64,000 bases of DNA from Corinectria fuckeliana (GCA_019137255.1 WPDH01000125.1:1-64000); one strand, 5' to 3'. Counted from the first letter of the stretch, positions 12,119 through 23,526 are shown. The notes: generated from the sequence alone by a model not told the origin. Translations and numbers: made by a program.

Positions 12119-15100
12119 TTATATAGCCTCGATGGCTTTTAGAAGAACCTCCAAACCCTCCTGCTTTATGTCTCCCTTATCTCCCAGCAACGAGCCGACG
12201 TCGCTGAGGATGCCCAGCGGGATATAGCAGCCCGTCTTGGCCTTGTCCAAGCTATCCTTGAGTCTGCTTGTGTGCTCCCACTCCTTGGCCGCCACCTCGG
12301 CCCTCTCAATCACCCGGTTTGAGATGCCGCACATGGCGGCGCAGTGCATGCCGAAACTGCCTTCCGCGACGCCGTCTTCGAGCTTGTACAGGAACGTAAC
12401 GCGGCGCTCCTCTTCGTCGACATGAATCTGCATCCTTCGTGCTCGAATCTCGGGATGATTCTCAAACTCGGTCGCCAGTGAGTGGTAATGTGTGGCAAAG
12501 TAGCCCACGCAACCAATGTGGGTAGCCACGTGGTGAAGAACGGCCTGGGCCACAGCGACACCATCATACGAACTGGTTCCTCGACCGAGCTCGTCCAGAA
12601 TGACGAGCGACCGAGGTGTGGCTTCCGAGAGGATCTTCTTCGTCTCCGACAGCTCAACGAAAAAGGTCGACTGAGCAGCAAAGATGTTGTCGTTGGCTCC
12701 CAGACGAGACATGATACGATCGACGGGTGTTAAACGCGCAGAAACAGATGGGACATGACAGCCAATCTGCGCCATGATAACGGCAGTGCATGACTGAGTT
12801 CATGTTAGCATAACGGTCGTCAATACTTGAGATGTAGGCTTACCATGCGAAGAACGGTCGATTTACCAGCCGCATTGGCGCCGGTCAGCAGGCTGATCTT
12901 GGCCTGGTCGCCACCGAGCTTGATGTCGTTGGGGATGAAGTCATCTACAGCGTGCATCATGCAAGGATGGCGCAGCTCCTCAAAGTCAATGGTGCTACGC
13001 TCCTCGTCGATGAATTGTGGCCGACAGCTTGGGTGGCCGATCGACGCAGAAGCCTTGGCCAGACTAACTAGGCAGTCAAGCTGGGCGATGATCTTGATGG
13101 CCTGTAGCCAGGTGTCGTAGTCGACGTCAAACTTTTGGAAGAACCTCGAGGCCACGTCCTTCACGAGCTGCGAGTGGGTTTCTTCGGCTTCCTGCAACTC
13201 CCGGACGAGCTTGCTGAGCTCCGGGAAATACCATCGCTTGACATCCTTCGTCGCTGACATCTGACGCCAGCTAGATGGGACCTTGACACTCTTGGGAGCC
13301 TCAATCTGGTAAATCTCCTTGCCGATATCAGTAAACTTGAGAGCTTTGCTCTTCAACTCTGTCTTCTTTGCGCCGAGGAGATCAGCAAGCTGCTCCTTGA
13401 TCGCGTTGATTTGATCAAGACTCTCATCGAAATCCTCGTCGATGCCGCGCTCAGGGATCAGTATCTTTTCCTCGCGAGCCTTGCGGCGGTCAAAAGCAGT
13501 CCGCCAGTAGCTAAGCGGCTCTTCAAGGTTTGGCATCGAGGAGATGAGGCGATCAACAATACCGTTGCCACCCTTGAACGCGCTGAGAAGTTCCATGGTG
13601 CTCTCAATGTGCTCGAAACCTTCCAAGACTCGGATGAAATCCTCGGGCTTGCAGGCCCCAGCGTGAATTCGGGAAATGAGACGCTCCAGGTCGGGCATCT
13701 TGACCAGCTGCGAGGCGAACTGCTCGCGGACAGCCTGGTCGGCGTTCAACATGTCAACTGCGTCCAGACGCTCATTGATTCTGTCGATGCTGCAGAGCGG
13801 ATGCGCCACCCATTGACGAAACAGTCGCTTGCCGAAGGGCGTCACACACTTGTTAAGTAGACTGAACAACGTGCCTTCGGTACCGCCGTTAGCGGAGTTG
13901 GAGAACACTTCGAGGTTGATGAGAGTCTGTCCGTCCAACACCAGAGTGCCGTTGTTCTGGATAGGGTTGTACACCTCGAAGTTGCCCTGTGACAAAAGAG
14001 GGCGCTCTAGTTTGAGGAACTGCAGGTACGAGACCAGCGCTCCTGTCGCCGACATGACAAGATCGTCATCCTTGTGCTGCTGCAGGGCCTCGGGCCACAC
14101 CTCCTCTTTCGCGTCCTCTGCGGCGAAATAGTTGCCGCAGCTCAGCTCAAGTCGAGCTTTGTCAGCCTCCCAAAACTCGGTCCCGGGCTTAAGATGTGTC
14201 CAGATGGTGGTAGGACTAGTGTTGTTTTTGAGGATTCGGAGCGCTTTGGTTGACAGGCGGGACTTTTCGAGAAGAAGCTCTCTCGGGGTGGTTTGCGCAA
14301 TCAATGTCTCGAACTTGGTCAAGTCCACGTCGTCGACAAAACTCGATAGGTAGAATTTGCCAGTCGCAGTGTCGGCAAATGCAATGCCGAACGCCGGCAA
14401 ATCGTCAACGACAGATTCCTTGATAGCAACGCAGTAGGAGGCCATGTCGTCTTGAAGCATGCCGCCGTCAACGAGAGTACCTGCGGTCAAGACACAGGCG
14501 AGTTCACGGGAAATGACTTTGTCTGCTTTCTTGCCACTCTTTTCTTGTCGCTCTCGCATCTCCTTGCCCAAGTTGGTTTCCTTCTGATCGACACGAGCCA
14601 CCTTGTACTGCTTGGCGATGAACTGATTGACCCAGTAATCAAGAGAGCTCTCAGGCACCCCTACCATACGCATGTTGACGCGGTCTGTCATCTTGAGGTC
14701 AAACTCCTGGTGGCCGATGGTGGCGTCGTTCTCGTACAGCTCGTAGAATTTACCCTTTTTGAAGAACACGATGGTGTCCCAAAGATTCTGCTTGATCCCC
14801 CAATATTGCCTTTCGAAAGGCGAAAACTTGTTCCAAGCAGATGGAGGAATGAAAATTGACCTCGTGTCATACTCGGGGTCGGTAGGGGTTCGCTTGTCCT
14901 TGTCCATGATCTTGGCCAACCATGGATACCGGTCCTCGGGTTCCTTGGTGTGTGCCTTTTCCTTGAACTTGGGATCCCTGGCGGCGCGCTCGGCAGGCTT
15001 CGTGACTGGGTGCTTCTCGGCCGATGCCGGATCATAGTTCCATTGACCGGCGGTGGATTCGGGGAGATCCTCCAACATGTCGTCATCTATAGCGACATCA

Positions 15101-15917
15101 TCTGGGCGTGCGATGGGGGACGAAATATTGGATCGTTTTCGAGACGCTTGAGGCTTTGTAGGCCGCTTCCGTTTGGTGGATCGGGGCTCGTCTTCGGATT
15201 CGTCAGACACGACAAAGTCGGCCAGTTCATCTACCACTATTAGTTGGTGTTTCTTGTTGGACACTGCGAACCAACCGTCATCTTCGGCCCCGTCGTTGTC
15301 CTCTTCATCATAATCGTCCTCATCCTTTATAACCGGTCGTGCACTCGTCCGTCGGCGGGTTGCGGATGCGCTGGTAAAGTGGAACGGCTCGTCTTCGTCA
15401 GAGGACTCGGCGTAACTAACGACCTTTTTGCTCTGAGGTTATAAGTTAGAGATGCTGCGGACTGGCCAGAGAATGTTTGCGAACCTTTCGAGTCGGACTG
15501 CTGGGTAGAGCATTGCTGTTGTCGGCGGCGGCGTGCTTGAACTTGTCTTAGCCGGTGTTGCGGTTGGAAAGGCAGCAGAGAGTTGATAGGTACCTTTACA
15601 CCCGAATCCATGTTCTCTTGCGAGCTTGGAGGCTCGATCACGTCGCTGCTAGGGACGGGGGTCGAAAGCTTGACGGAAGACTTGAGGGGGAGCTTCGGCT
15701 TGGGAAGAGAGTTGGCCTTGGTGGTCTCCTTGAGACAGGATGACTTTTTGGCGTCGGGGGTAACCTTTGAGAGCGGAGAGGATGCGGGGGCAGGCCTCGA
15801 GGGCGTGGCTTTCTGGAAGAAGGAGACAATAGATCGCTGCTTGGCCGAGGAAGAAGCCGCAGCTGGCTTGGTAGCCTTCGCAGGCGTGCGCGCTGCCGCA
15901 TTTCTGTCGCTAGCCAT
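12119..15917 (-). CDS. MSH6: DNA mismatch repair protein MSH6
   Basis: MutS-homologue ATPase that pairs with MSH2 (MutS-alpha) to recognise base mismatches and small loops in the nucleus. Exons on the minus strand are 15917-15594, 15541-15485, 15432-12844 and 12793-12119, giving 1214 residues, normal for the family. A PCNA-interaction box QRSIVSFF is at residues 27-34. An acidic/basic disordered linker follows. The mismatch-probing Phe-x-Glu lies in KFYELYEND (about residue 355). The connector, lever and clamp regions follow in order. Walker A is TGANAAGKST (about 977), and Walker B with signature is LVILDELGRGTSSYDG (about 1057). The ATG at 15917 is the first in frame and puts the PIP box near the N-terminus, as in other MSH6 proteins. 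All introns are about 50 bp. The gene appears intact. Confidence 0.97.
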
Positions 15918-16276
15918 GACGGCGGGAGTAGTCAATGGCCGTTACTCGATGCGGACCAGCGAATGATTGAAGTGGAATGCGACGTGCGGTGGTGATTCAC
16001 AGGACAGAAGAACAATGTACTAAGTGCGGGACAGAAAACCCGATCAAGAACGACTAGACAATGCAGATGGAGGATGGACAATGTCGATGGAAATGGGACT
16101 TGATCAGGGGCGGATTGAACATGAATAACGGATTATGGAGGCGTCCATCGCGTCGCGGGAGGCGCGTGCGCGTTTTCGCGTAAAGACATGGGAGACGACT
16201 GGGGGAAGGCGCGGCAGTTGCACCTGCACTTGCTTTTTCTGGGGCACGCTGATAACAGCTCTTGTCCAGACAGGTA
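15918..16276 (-). promoter_or_regulatory. MSH6 upstream region
   Basis: About 360 bp between the MSH6 start and the left end of the transposon. The last two bases (16275-16276, TA) are the target-site duplication. Only this short normal-GC stretch separates MSH6 from the element. No individual promoter element is recognised. Confidence 0.4.
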
Positions 16277-16318
16277 GGGTGGGGACCCGGCATCCCGCGC
16301 GCACCCGTATCCCGCGCA
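16277..16318 (+). repeat. Left terminal inverted repeat of the Fot1-like element
   Basis: 42 bp, GC-rich, starting GGGTGGGGACCC and ending CCCGCGCA. It is the exact reverse complement of 18081-18122 and is preceded by the TA target duplication. It keeps a normal GC content although the adjoining interior is mutated to A+T. Confidence 0.95.
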
Positions 16319-16390
16319 GCAGACCGCGTTTTTGATCAGACTTTAAAGCCGTATTCCTTAACGAATACAATAGAAAATAACTAGCTAAGA

Positions 16391-16660
16391 CTAGAATGTG
16401 TTTATCATGCTGTCTATAGTCAAACTGCCTACTTCTTTAGAGATTTCTTCTACTAGGGCGGGTAGAATATGCCTCTTTTCCCTCTTTTTCTTTATAGTCT
16501 TACTCTTAGCTTTTGTGATCTCTGTATGTGTTAGAAAAGTAGTAATTAGGTTAAATTTAACTGCCTTTCTTTTTATGACCTTTTGTGATCTTATTTGGTC
16601 TTCTAAATATGTGATTTTATGCCTTAATTTGATAATTTCTGCGGTCTGACGATTAAGCAT
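16391..16660 (-). pseudogene. Transposase C-terminal remnant (basic coil)
   Basis: Open stretch of 89 codons on the minus strand next to the left inverted repeat. It encodes a leucine/lysine-rich coil (LRHKITYLEDQI, then KRKAVKFN), like the C-terminal tail of fungal pogo transposases. It fits the 3' end of the transposase whose disrupted catalytic core lies between about 16900 and 17600. It is not an independent gene. Confidence 0.6.
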
Positions 16661-18080
16661 ATCACCAGCTTTTCCCCCTATCTCTCAGATAGTACGATTA
16701 AAGCTGCTAAGGTTACTTTATAGTAAATTAAGCTAGCCTGTAAGCTTACTTTTATTTCTTAGCGTGTAAGAAATACTATCTTGTGTGATCCTTTAATACT
16801 TTAAGGTGTGAGGTGCTATTTCTGCCTGTGGTGCTTAGTCAGTAATTATAATATACGCTAATAGCTTTTCCATATTAACTAGCTATATTCCTGCTCTAGA
16901 AAAACCACCTTAGAGGTTCCTCTTAGTTATACCTTCCTCTAAAGCTATTTTATAACACTCTAGGAAGTATTACTTTAAAATGAGGGCTATTAATATGAAA
17001 GAGGAATACTAGTGTGTATAATATTTAAAAGTGTGCTTAATTAGGCTAAATACACCTATATTAAGCAGCTATATAATATATAAGCTGTAAGGAGGTAAAT
17101 AGATAACCTAAATTTAATAAAATAATACTTAAAATCAGAATTAGATAGAGATATAACTAGTAAAGCTATTAAGAATTAAGATCTGCTATTAAGTTAGGTT
17201 TTCTAGCTTTATTTTCTTAATAAAAACCTCTTTTAACCACTTTTTGCACACTAAGGCAGTTATAAAGCCTAACTTTATATAGTTATATTTCTAAGGGGGA
17301 AAATTAGTATTAAACTACTACTCTTAAAGGTTAATTCCTAAGAAGACTACACAGGGGGTAAGGCACCACCCTATAGTACTTTCTGCCTCTAAGACTAAGA
17401 CCTAGGTATAGTAATCACTCTTTGTGATAACTGCTTAGTAAGTAAGGCTTAAGCTGATAACTTTTCTGGCCTTTATTATACCCTTAGTAAGGCTATATTT
17501 ATCTAAATTATAGATATAGCTAAGCTTAATAGACTTTTTATATATTTGCTATATTAGTATAATATACTATAATTAGATTACTTTAGGAGTAGCACTCTTT
17601 AAATAAGCAGCTTTAAGAGATATAAAGGTCTTTAATTTAACTTTTATATTATATTAGAGGAAGTATAAGACCTAGTGATACCTGATAAGGTTATTAATAT
17701 GTTTAGGGTTACTAATTTCTTATATAATAACACATAAATCACACCTTAAGAGAGCCTATCTAGCGATTTCTTCTTCTATAATCTAATTAACTAATAGCTT
17801 CTCTTAAATTAGTAATAGTCTTTAGGCCTTCTTATGCTCTTACTTCCTGTTTTTAATACTATTCTTTTAACCCTAAAGTGTGGACTTAGGAATATAGTAC
17901 TATATGCTAAGAGTGCGAATTTTCTTGCTATTTACAGCCTTAACAAGGATTTCAGCTATGATCTTATCACGGCTAGGCGTGTAAGAAGCTATAGTCAAAG
18001 TCTGGTTGAAATTGGGTTCCAATTGATGATGTTATGATTGAGTGTTGTGAAGGGTATTACATTTACGCGTCGCGATTTAG

Positions 18081-18122
18081 TGCGCGGGATACGGGTGCGC
18101 GCGGGATGCCGGGTCCCCACCC
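18081..18122 (-). repeat. Right terminal inverted repeat of the Fot1-like element
   Basis: 42 bp, an exact inverted copy of 16277-16318, followed by the second TA of the target duplication at 18123-18124. The A+T-rich interior begins about 20-30 bp to its left. Confidence 0.95.
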
Positions 18123-18547
18123 TAGATTAAGTAATTAAGCCTAACCCGTGCGTGCACGTTCACTGATAAGAAACACGCAGCGGCAGCTAAGTCTTGCACT
18201 GTAACCCAGCATAACTGCATTTACACAACTGCTAATCAACAGCAACACCACTCACCTCTGTTCCCCGATCTGCAGCTTTTATCTGTACGATACAACAGCT
18301 TGCTCTACTATTACGTATCATTACAATGAAGATCAGAAATTGCGACAAGTATTTCAAACTAGAAGGCATGAAAAAGGGGTATCTTCATTCCGTCGTTCTA
18401 AAGGTGCATTCGAACCCAATCGTCAAGAGCTCAGGTAGCCATCAATAACCACGCACCCAGCCCATCACCAGCCCACCAAAGAGAAGTGCCAAACAAGGAA
18501 AACAAACGACGGAACATAACGTCACAATACCCCAACCTAGAGCCATC
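18123..18547. other. Stretch between transposon and monooxygenase stop
   Basis: About 425 bp of ordinary composition downstream of the minus-strand monooxygenase, so it should hold its 3' UTR and terminator. Nothing else is recognised. Confidence 0.4.
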
Positions 18548-19825
18548 TCACGACACCTTCCTCCCCAACACCCACCCCACAAGCTTACGAAGCACCAGCA
18601 TCAGCCAAAACACCCAGTACTGGATCCCCGTGCTATGTCCAGTCTTGAGTCGAGCCCTCGACCCCTTGACGACCTTCATCGCCCTGGGAACAGCGAGCTT
18701 GTCGTACGCCGCAACGGCCTCCGTCAAAGAGTCCCCCTTACACAGCTGCTCAGCCAAATCCCACGCATCAGCCAGCGCCAGGTTCGCCCCGTATCCGGCA
18801 AAGGGGCTGACCGCGTGGTTGCTATCCCCGATGAAGACAACCGGCAGCTTGTGTATATTTTCGTGGGCGAATGGCGTCTTGTCCCGCGCGTTGATCGACA
18901 TGACTGTCTTTGGGTCCGTGTGTGCGACAATGGTCCGGAATGGCTCCTGCAACTTCGATCCTAGCTCCAATCCTCGGTCCACCACAGCCTGGACTTGCCC
19001 CGCGTTGTTCAAATCAAGTCGTGGTACTTGGGTGTCCTCGAGGTGGCCAACTGCCCAGACTAGACTGTTCTTGTCGACGGGTGAGAAGAAGCACGAGACT
19101 CCCGTCCCCGAAAGCATGAAGCCCCAGTCCTGGTCGAGAGGCTTCGGGGGAGAGCCGTCAAACCGGGAGACGCCACCTCGGAGGACTGCCCCGGCAAAGT
19201 CAAGCTTGTCGTCTGGTCGCAAGAGTTCCCGGATTTTACTGCTTGCGCCGTCGGCAGCAATCAAGACGTCGCACTCCTCCTCCGCCAGGGTTTCCCGCCC
19301 AGGACATCCTCGGAGCACTTGTACTTGAATCCGACCGTCTTCGAGTCGTCGAGCTGAAACGCACTTGGCCCCCCACAGGACAGTATCATCGGGGCCGAAA
19401 CCGTCATGGAGAACCTGTCGAAGGTCCTTGCGAGGGATTCGTATGCTGGAGGCCGGTAACCCTTCGACGGGCTTGTGACGAAAGCTGACCTGTTCTTTCC
19501 AGTCCGGGCCCCAGATCTTAAAGGCTCCGATGCCGTCAAGACCAGAAACCGCCTTGTTCAAGGTCTGAGGTAGAAGCCCGAGATTCCTCAGCGCGTGCAA
19601 CCCGCCGGTAGTGTCGTACCCAGCGAGGGACAGTGTGTAGCTTTCGCGCTGGGCCGACACCTCCGGAGAATCCCGATCGTAGACGTGAATAGTTGGCGGT
19701 TTCCAGTCTGGGTTCCACAGTCTTCGGAGGCCGACAACGAAGGCAGACCCAGCGACGCCGCCGCCGGTAACAATGATGGTTTTGCCTTCAAAGAAATGTC
19801 GTCTTATACCAGTCCTGTTGTCCAT
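18548..19825 (-). CDS. FAD-dependent monooxygenase with C-terminal membrane anchor
   Basis: Class A flavin monooxygenase (PHBH fold, UbiH/kynurenine-3-monooxygenase-like), 425 residues, intronless. FAD-binding GGGVAG is at residues 21-26 after a beta strand (KTIIVTG). A DG-type motif lies in the middle (CDVLIAADGASSKIR). The second FAD motif GDSNHAVSPFAGYGANLALADA starts at residue 333. Such enzymes use NAD(P)H and O2 to hydroxylate aromatic or polyketide-like substrates; the substrate cannot be read from the sequence. The C-terminus (about 403-421, YWVFWLMLVL...) is hydrophobic and probably anchors the protein in the ER or another membrane, as known for several family members. The neighbour is a dead transposon and not a biosynthetic backbone gene, so there is no cluster context. 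The start is the first ATG (19825), 20 residues before the FAD motif. Confidence 0.85.
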   Translation of the reverse strand: MDNRTGIRRHFFEGKTIIVTGGGVAGSAFVVGLRRLWNPDWKPPTIHVYDRDSPEVSAQRESYTLSLAGYDTTGGLHALRNLGLLPQTLNKAVSGLDGIGAFKIWGPDWKEQVSFRHKPVEGLPASSIRIPRKDLRQVLHDGFGPDDTVLWGAKCVSARRLEDGRIQVQVLRGCPGRETLAEEECDVLIAADGASSKIRELLRPDDKLDFAGAVLRGGVSRFDGSPPKPLDQDWGFMLSGTGVSCFFSPVDKNSLVWAVGHLEDTQVPRLDLNNAGQVQAVVDRGLELGSKLQEPFRTIVAHTDPKTVMSINARDKTPFAHENIHKLPVVFIGDSNHAVSPFAGYGANLALADAWDLAEQLCKGDSLTEAVAAYDKLAVPRAMKVVKGSRARLKTGHSTGIQYWVFWLMLVLRKLVGWVLGRKVS

Positions 19826-21106
19826 TGTGGTTGTGGCTCGTCTCGTTCACGAACAAGTGAATCGACTAGAATGCTGGAGGTAAGCTCTTGCATCTCGAGG
19901 TGAAATACTCGAGGACGGGCAGCATGATACTCCATTATATGGAAGGTACGGGAGACTATTCGTCGGTGCTACATGTGCAGCAAGTAAATGCCGTGTTTCT
20001 GCGACGAGTTGGGAGGCTATCGGACCCGCATACACTGGTTTCCCTTCTGGGTAGTCTAGTCTACACGTATTACCGCTTTAGGCCGAGCGGCATCTCCTCC
20101 GCAACTTAGAACAATGGAGAGCTCAGCTTCTTGGCGCCGCGTCAGTCATTCTCGCATAGTCGTTCTCGCATAGTCCACGGGATCAAAGGGACTGCATTGA
20201 TGAATCTAGGAATTCGTGTGAGCCGCTTCGTTCTGGATCTGCCTTGTGGGCTGCTGCGGCATGGGAGCCAACTGCCTATATGTAGTGTCCATTGTGGTCT
20301 CCTGTTCGTGCCGTAATGCGATGGGGCCGCTGCGTGTCCGGAGCCATGGCACGAGCCGAGCCGGCGTATTTGGTAAAGATACTGAATACCCTTTTCAGGA
20401 TTCTTCCTCACGGATTACCAAGTTAGCTTAGATTCCGCTTCGTCGACGGCAGAATGCCCTCTCTGGGGCGAGGTTGTAACTGCGAGGAACCTGGGTGGAC
20501 CCTGGAGTCGTGCGAGCGGCGTAGACTAAAGTCCAGGCGGAAGCTTAATTCAGCCCATCTCGCTAAACACCTGCATGATGATTTTGAAATTGTCGGTGAA
20601 CTTGCCTAATGTGTCGAGGCCTGAGCTGAAGAAAAGTGCTGTCCGTTTCGGGGTATTCGTACTGGATGCTAGGGCGGGCCTAGGATTGTAATGCTCGTTG
20701 TTTTATTCGCCGTGGCTTTCAGCTAAATAACATAGGCTAGAGTATAGCCAGGGTGGTTCAAAATTGAAAAGTTGTTAGACCCAAGTTGATAGACCACAAG
20801 GGAGATATCGTTGCAAATGCCAATCGTAAAGTCTATAGTTGGTGGTAATGAGACCTGGTTAATGATTTACACTCTATCTATCTATGTCTTGGGTAATAGT
20901 GCCAAATCACCGTGGAGAATTTGCACGCTTTCACCCACCTACACCCACCTACGACAGTAATCTTTAGCACCTCCACCCCACCTTGACACCCGGCAGGACC
21001 CCTCCAAGTTTAGTATTCGAAAAGCCCCGCGATGACTTCAAATCCAGCATCACCACAATAAAGAAAAGCCTTCAATCCTTAACGCCTGTCCCGCCTCCTT
21101 CGCACC
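19826..21106. promoter_or_regulatory. Divergent promoter region monooxygenase / DPH2
   Basis: About 1.3 kb between two divergent starts. Just before DPH2 there is a pyrimidine-rich repeat CCCACCTACACCCACCTACG (about 20935-20954) and a TTTAGTATTCG stretch. No gene or repeat is recognised elsewhere. Confidence 0.4.
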
Positions 21107-22714
21107 ATGTCGTCCGACCTGGCCGCGCCGCCCGTCCTCTCGACCCCCGACGACAACATCCTCTCAGTGCCCGCCGCCGAGGACCACAAAACCTCGACCC
21201 TCTCCGACGATGCCCTGCGCGCCACGTACGAGGTCACCCGCACCGTCGCCGAGATCCGCACCGGCGGCTGGCAGCGCGTCGGCCTGCAATTCCCGGACTT
21301 CATGCTCGTCGATGCGCCCCGCGTCGTCGAGGCCCTGGACCGCGAGCTGCTGGACGAGGGTCCCGAGAGGCGGATGTACGTGCTGGCCGACAGCAGCTAC
21401 AGCGCGTGCTGCGTCGACGAGATTGCGGCTGAGCATGTTGCGGCCGACGTGGTCGTGCACTACGGGAGGACGTGTCTGAGCCCGACCAGTCGCGTGCCGG
21501 CCATCTACGTCTACACGAGCCACGAGCTCGACTACAGAGTCACCATGGCCGAGATCGAGAAGGAGTTTGGCGACAAGGAGACGAAGCTGGTGGTCATGGC
21601 CGACCTGACGTATCAGAACCACGTGGCCAAGATAGTCGAGCTTCTCAACGGCAGAGGCTACATCAACGCAGTGGCGACGGACGTCGTGCGGGACCCAGCA
21701 GCGCTCGTTCCCAACCGGAGGATACTGGGAGGGCCCATGGACGAGGAGCATTGGAGGTCATGCTCGCTCATCCACGTCTCGGACCCGCCCGCCGCGCTGC
21801 TCCTCGCGCTCCAGTCCCGCTTCGCCTCCCTCCACATCCTCTTCACGCCGTCGTCGGAAAGCCCATCGCTCACGAACCCGACGGCGCGCACGGCCGGGGC
21901 GCTCCGCCGGCGCTTCGCCAAGGTGCTCTCGCTGGCGTCGGCCGGCGTCATCGGCATCCTCGTCAACACGCTCTCCGTGGCCAACTACCTGTCGTCCGTC
22001 GATCTCCTGCGCGAGAAGATCGCCGCGGCCGGCAAGAAGAGCTACACGGTGGTGGTGGGCAAGCTGAACCCGGCCAAGCTGGCCAACTTTTCCGAGGTCG
22101 AGGGCTGGGTCGTCGTCGGCTGCTGGGAGAGCGGGCTGGTCGAGGACGACGCGAGCTACTGGCGGCCGGTGATTACGCCGTTCGAGCTCGAGGTGGCGCT
22201 CATGAGTGAGGAGAGGAGGGTCTGGGGTGGCGAGTGGTGGGGAGGCATCGAGAAGCTGCGGTTGGAAGAGGCTGTCAAGGAGGAGCGTGGCGGCTTGCCG
22301 CAGGGCGAGAACGGGCCGGACCAGCAGGAAGAATACACAGAAGCCGTCGTCGACGACGACGTCCTCGGCGGCGTCGAGGGAGAAGAATCCGAAGCCCCCG
22401 AATTCGACCTCCGCACCGGCAAACTCGTCAGCCACAGCCGGCCGATGCGCCTCCCCGTACGGAGCAGCGGCGCAACGTCGACCTCTAGCGGCACCACCGC
22501 GCCGCGCAGTTCCGACGCGCTAGTCAAGCGGGCGGTGGGCGAGCTGGCGAGCATCAACGGCGTGGCCAGCCCGGGCGCCGAGTACCTGAGGTCGATCCGC
22601 ACGTGGCAGGGCCTGGGGAGCGACTTCGACAACGAGGCGAGCACGCTTGTAGAGGAGGGGCGGAGCGGTATTGCCAGGGGCTATCATGTCGGGGAGGAGG
22701 AGAGTCGACACTGA
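21107..22714 (+). CDS. DPH2: 2-(3-amino-3-carboxypropyl)histidine synthase subunit 2 (diphthamide synthesis)
   Basis: Single-exon gene, 535 residues. DPH2 forms the Fe-S radical enzyme with DPH1 that transfers the 3-amino-3-carboxypropyl group of SAM to a histidine of translation elongation factor 2, the first step of diphthamide synthesis in the cytosol. The conserved core runs from about residue 30 (ALRATYEVTRTVAEI) to 365. Cysteines expected from yeast DPH2 are present: the pair SACCVDE at about 101-102, GRTCLSP at about 123 and GCWESGLV at about 339. The C-terminal about 150 residues are acidic, then Ser/Thr-rich and low in complexity, with a short conserved end (SIRTWQGLGSDF). The ATG at 21107 gives a normal N-terminus. 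It is a housekeeping gene unrelated to its neighbours. Confidence 0.95.
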   Translation: MSSDLAAPPVLSTPDDNILSVPAAEDHKTSTLSDDALRATYEVTRTVAEIRTGGWQRVGLQFPDFMLVDAPRVVEALDRELLDEGPERRMYVLADSSYSACCVDEIAAEHVAADVVVHYGRTCLSPTSRVPAIYVYTSHELDYRVTMAEIEKEFGDKETKLVVMADLTYQNHVAKIVELLNGRGYINAVATDVVRDPAALVPNRRILGGPMDEEHWRSCSLIHVSDPPAALLLALQSRFASLHILFTPSSESPSLTNPTARTAGALRRRFAKVLSLASAGVIGILVNTLSVANYLSSVDLLREKIAAAGKKSYTVVVGKLNPAKLANFSEVEGWVVVGCWESGLVEDDASYWRPVITPFELEVALMSEERRVWGGEWWGGIEKLRLEEAVKEERGGLPQGENGPDQQEEYTEAVVDDDVLGGVEGEESEAPEFDLRTGKLVSHSRPMRLPVRSSGATSTSSGTTAPRSSDALVKRAVGELASINGVASPGAEYLRSIRTWQGLGSDFDNEASTLVEEGRSGIARGYHVGEEESRH

Positions 22715-23526
22715 GGGCGACGAAACTGTAACGCCACCACACGATGCGAATCTTGGTCTATTCGAGAACTGGAGTTTAGGTCATGGAAAAAGGTAAACCA
22801 GGATTATATATTTGAAACCCATATTTATGTTGTATTCAGTTCATCAATTTTTTATTTCTCATTAACTCGTAAAGAGATGCGAGAGCTATATACTGTATGT
22901 AGTCGGTCATCTAGGCTTCCGGAAGCCCGGGGCCGAGTGAGCGTGTAGATATTCCAATGGTCTTCAGACCAACATCCGCCCAATAAAAGGGAGATGGAGC
23001 ATGCGCAATAGGGCATCAAAACATTCGACAAGATAAAAATCAGGGGGAGTTTCGTAGATCCATCTCGTTTCCTGTCTCATAATGGCCGTGAAGTAGGAGT
23101 TCTCGTTGGGGACTTTCGTCGTTGAGACTTCCGTTTCGGGTCCTCTTATTATGGAACCGTTATTTCTTCGTGTACGCACTTGTCCATCGGTTGACTCATC
23201 CTGGTGACCGTCTATAGGAGATAAGAGAGGCGGAGAAGGGAGGCATAGTCTGAGTCGTGATTGTACGTATCGTGACCTGCCGCCCCTCTACCCATGGTGG
23301 TGTAACGATGCAAAGAAAATGACGGGGGCGCCGGATCGTGATTCATTAATGTATGTGTAGAGCCGCGGAGATATGTAGCAGTGGGTGCGCCAGGTCCGAG
23401 GAATGTAAGGGCGCGACTCCGGTTTTGGTTGAGCTTGGGGTGGGATGGAGAGTGATGCGGGTGCAGTTGCTGGCGGAGCCGTCCGGGGCGGTAGTGGAGA
23501 CAGACGGCCTCCGGGAGGCCCGGTAC
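22715..23526. other. Convergent 3' region DPH2 / MARVEL protein
   Basis: About 810 bp between two stops on opposite strands. An A/T-rich stretch at 22795-22870 with TATATTTGAAACCC and TTTTTTATTTC is a plausible polyadenylation zone for DPH2. No further gene is seen. Confidence 0.45.

Larger units (their letters stand above)
16277..18122 (-). mobile_element. Fot1/pogo-type DNA transposon, RIP-degraded
   Basis: The 1846-bp element is bounded by 42-bp terminal inverted repeats, 16277-16318 and 18081-18122, identical at 42 of 42 positions (outer end GGGTGGGGACCCGG). Both ends are flanked by TA (16275-16276 and 18123-18124), the target duplication of the Tc1/mariner-pogo superfamily. Length and repeat size match fungal Fot1 elements (about 1.9 kb, about 44-bp repeats). 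The interior is A+T-rich. Read on the minus strand it still shows the order of a pogo/DDE transposase: a Y-N-x-D-K-like start of the catalytic core, a segment like ESTIGWCLTPCVVFLG, then LGFI...WLKEVFI, then a LIL(N/D)-S-x-TSY region and a GVFSLIKHTF-like stretch. A basic coil at 16660-16391 is the C-terminus. Dozens of stops make it inactive. Confidence 0.9.
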
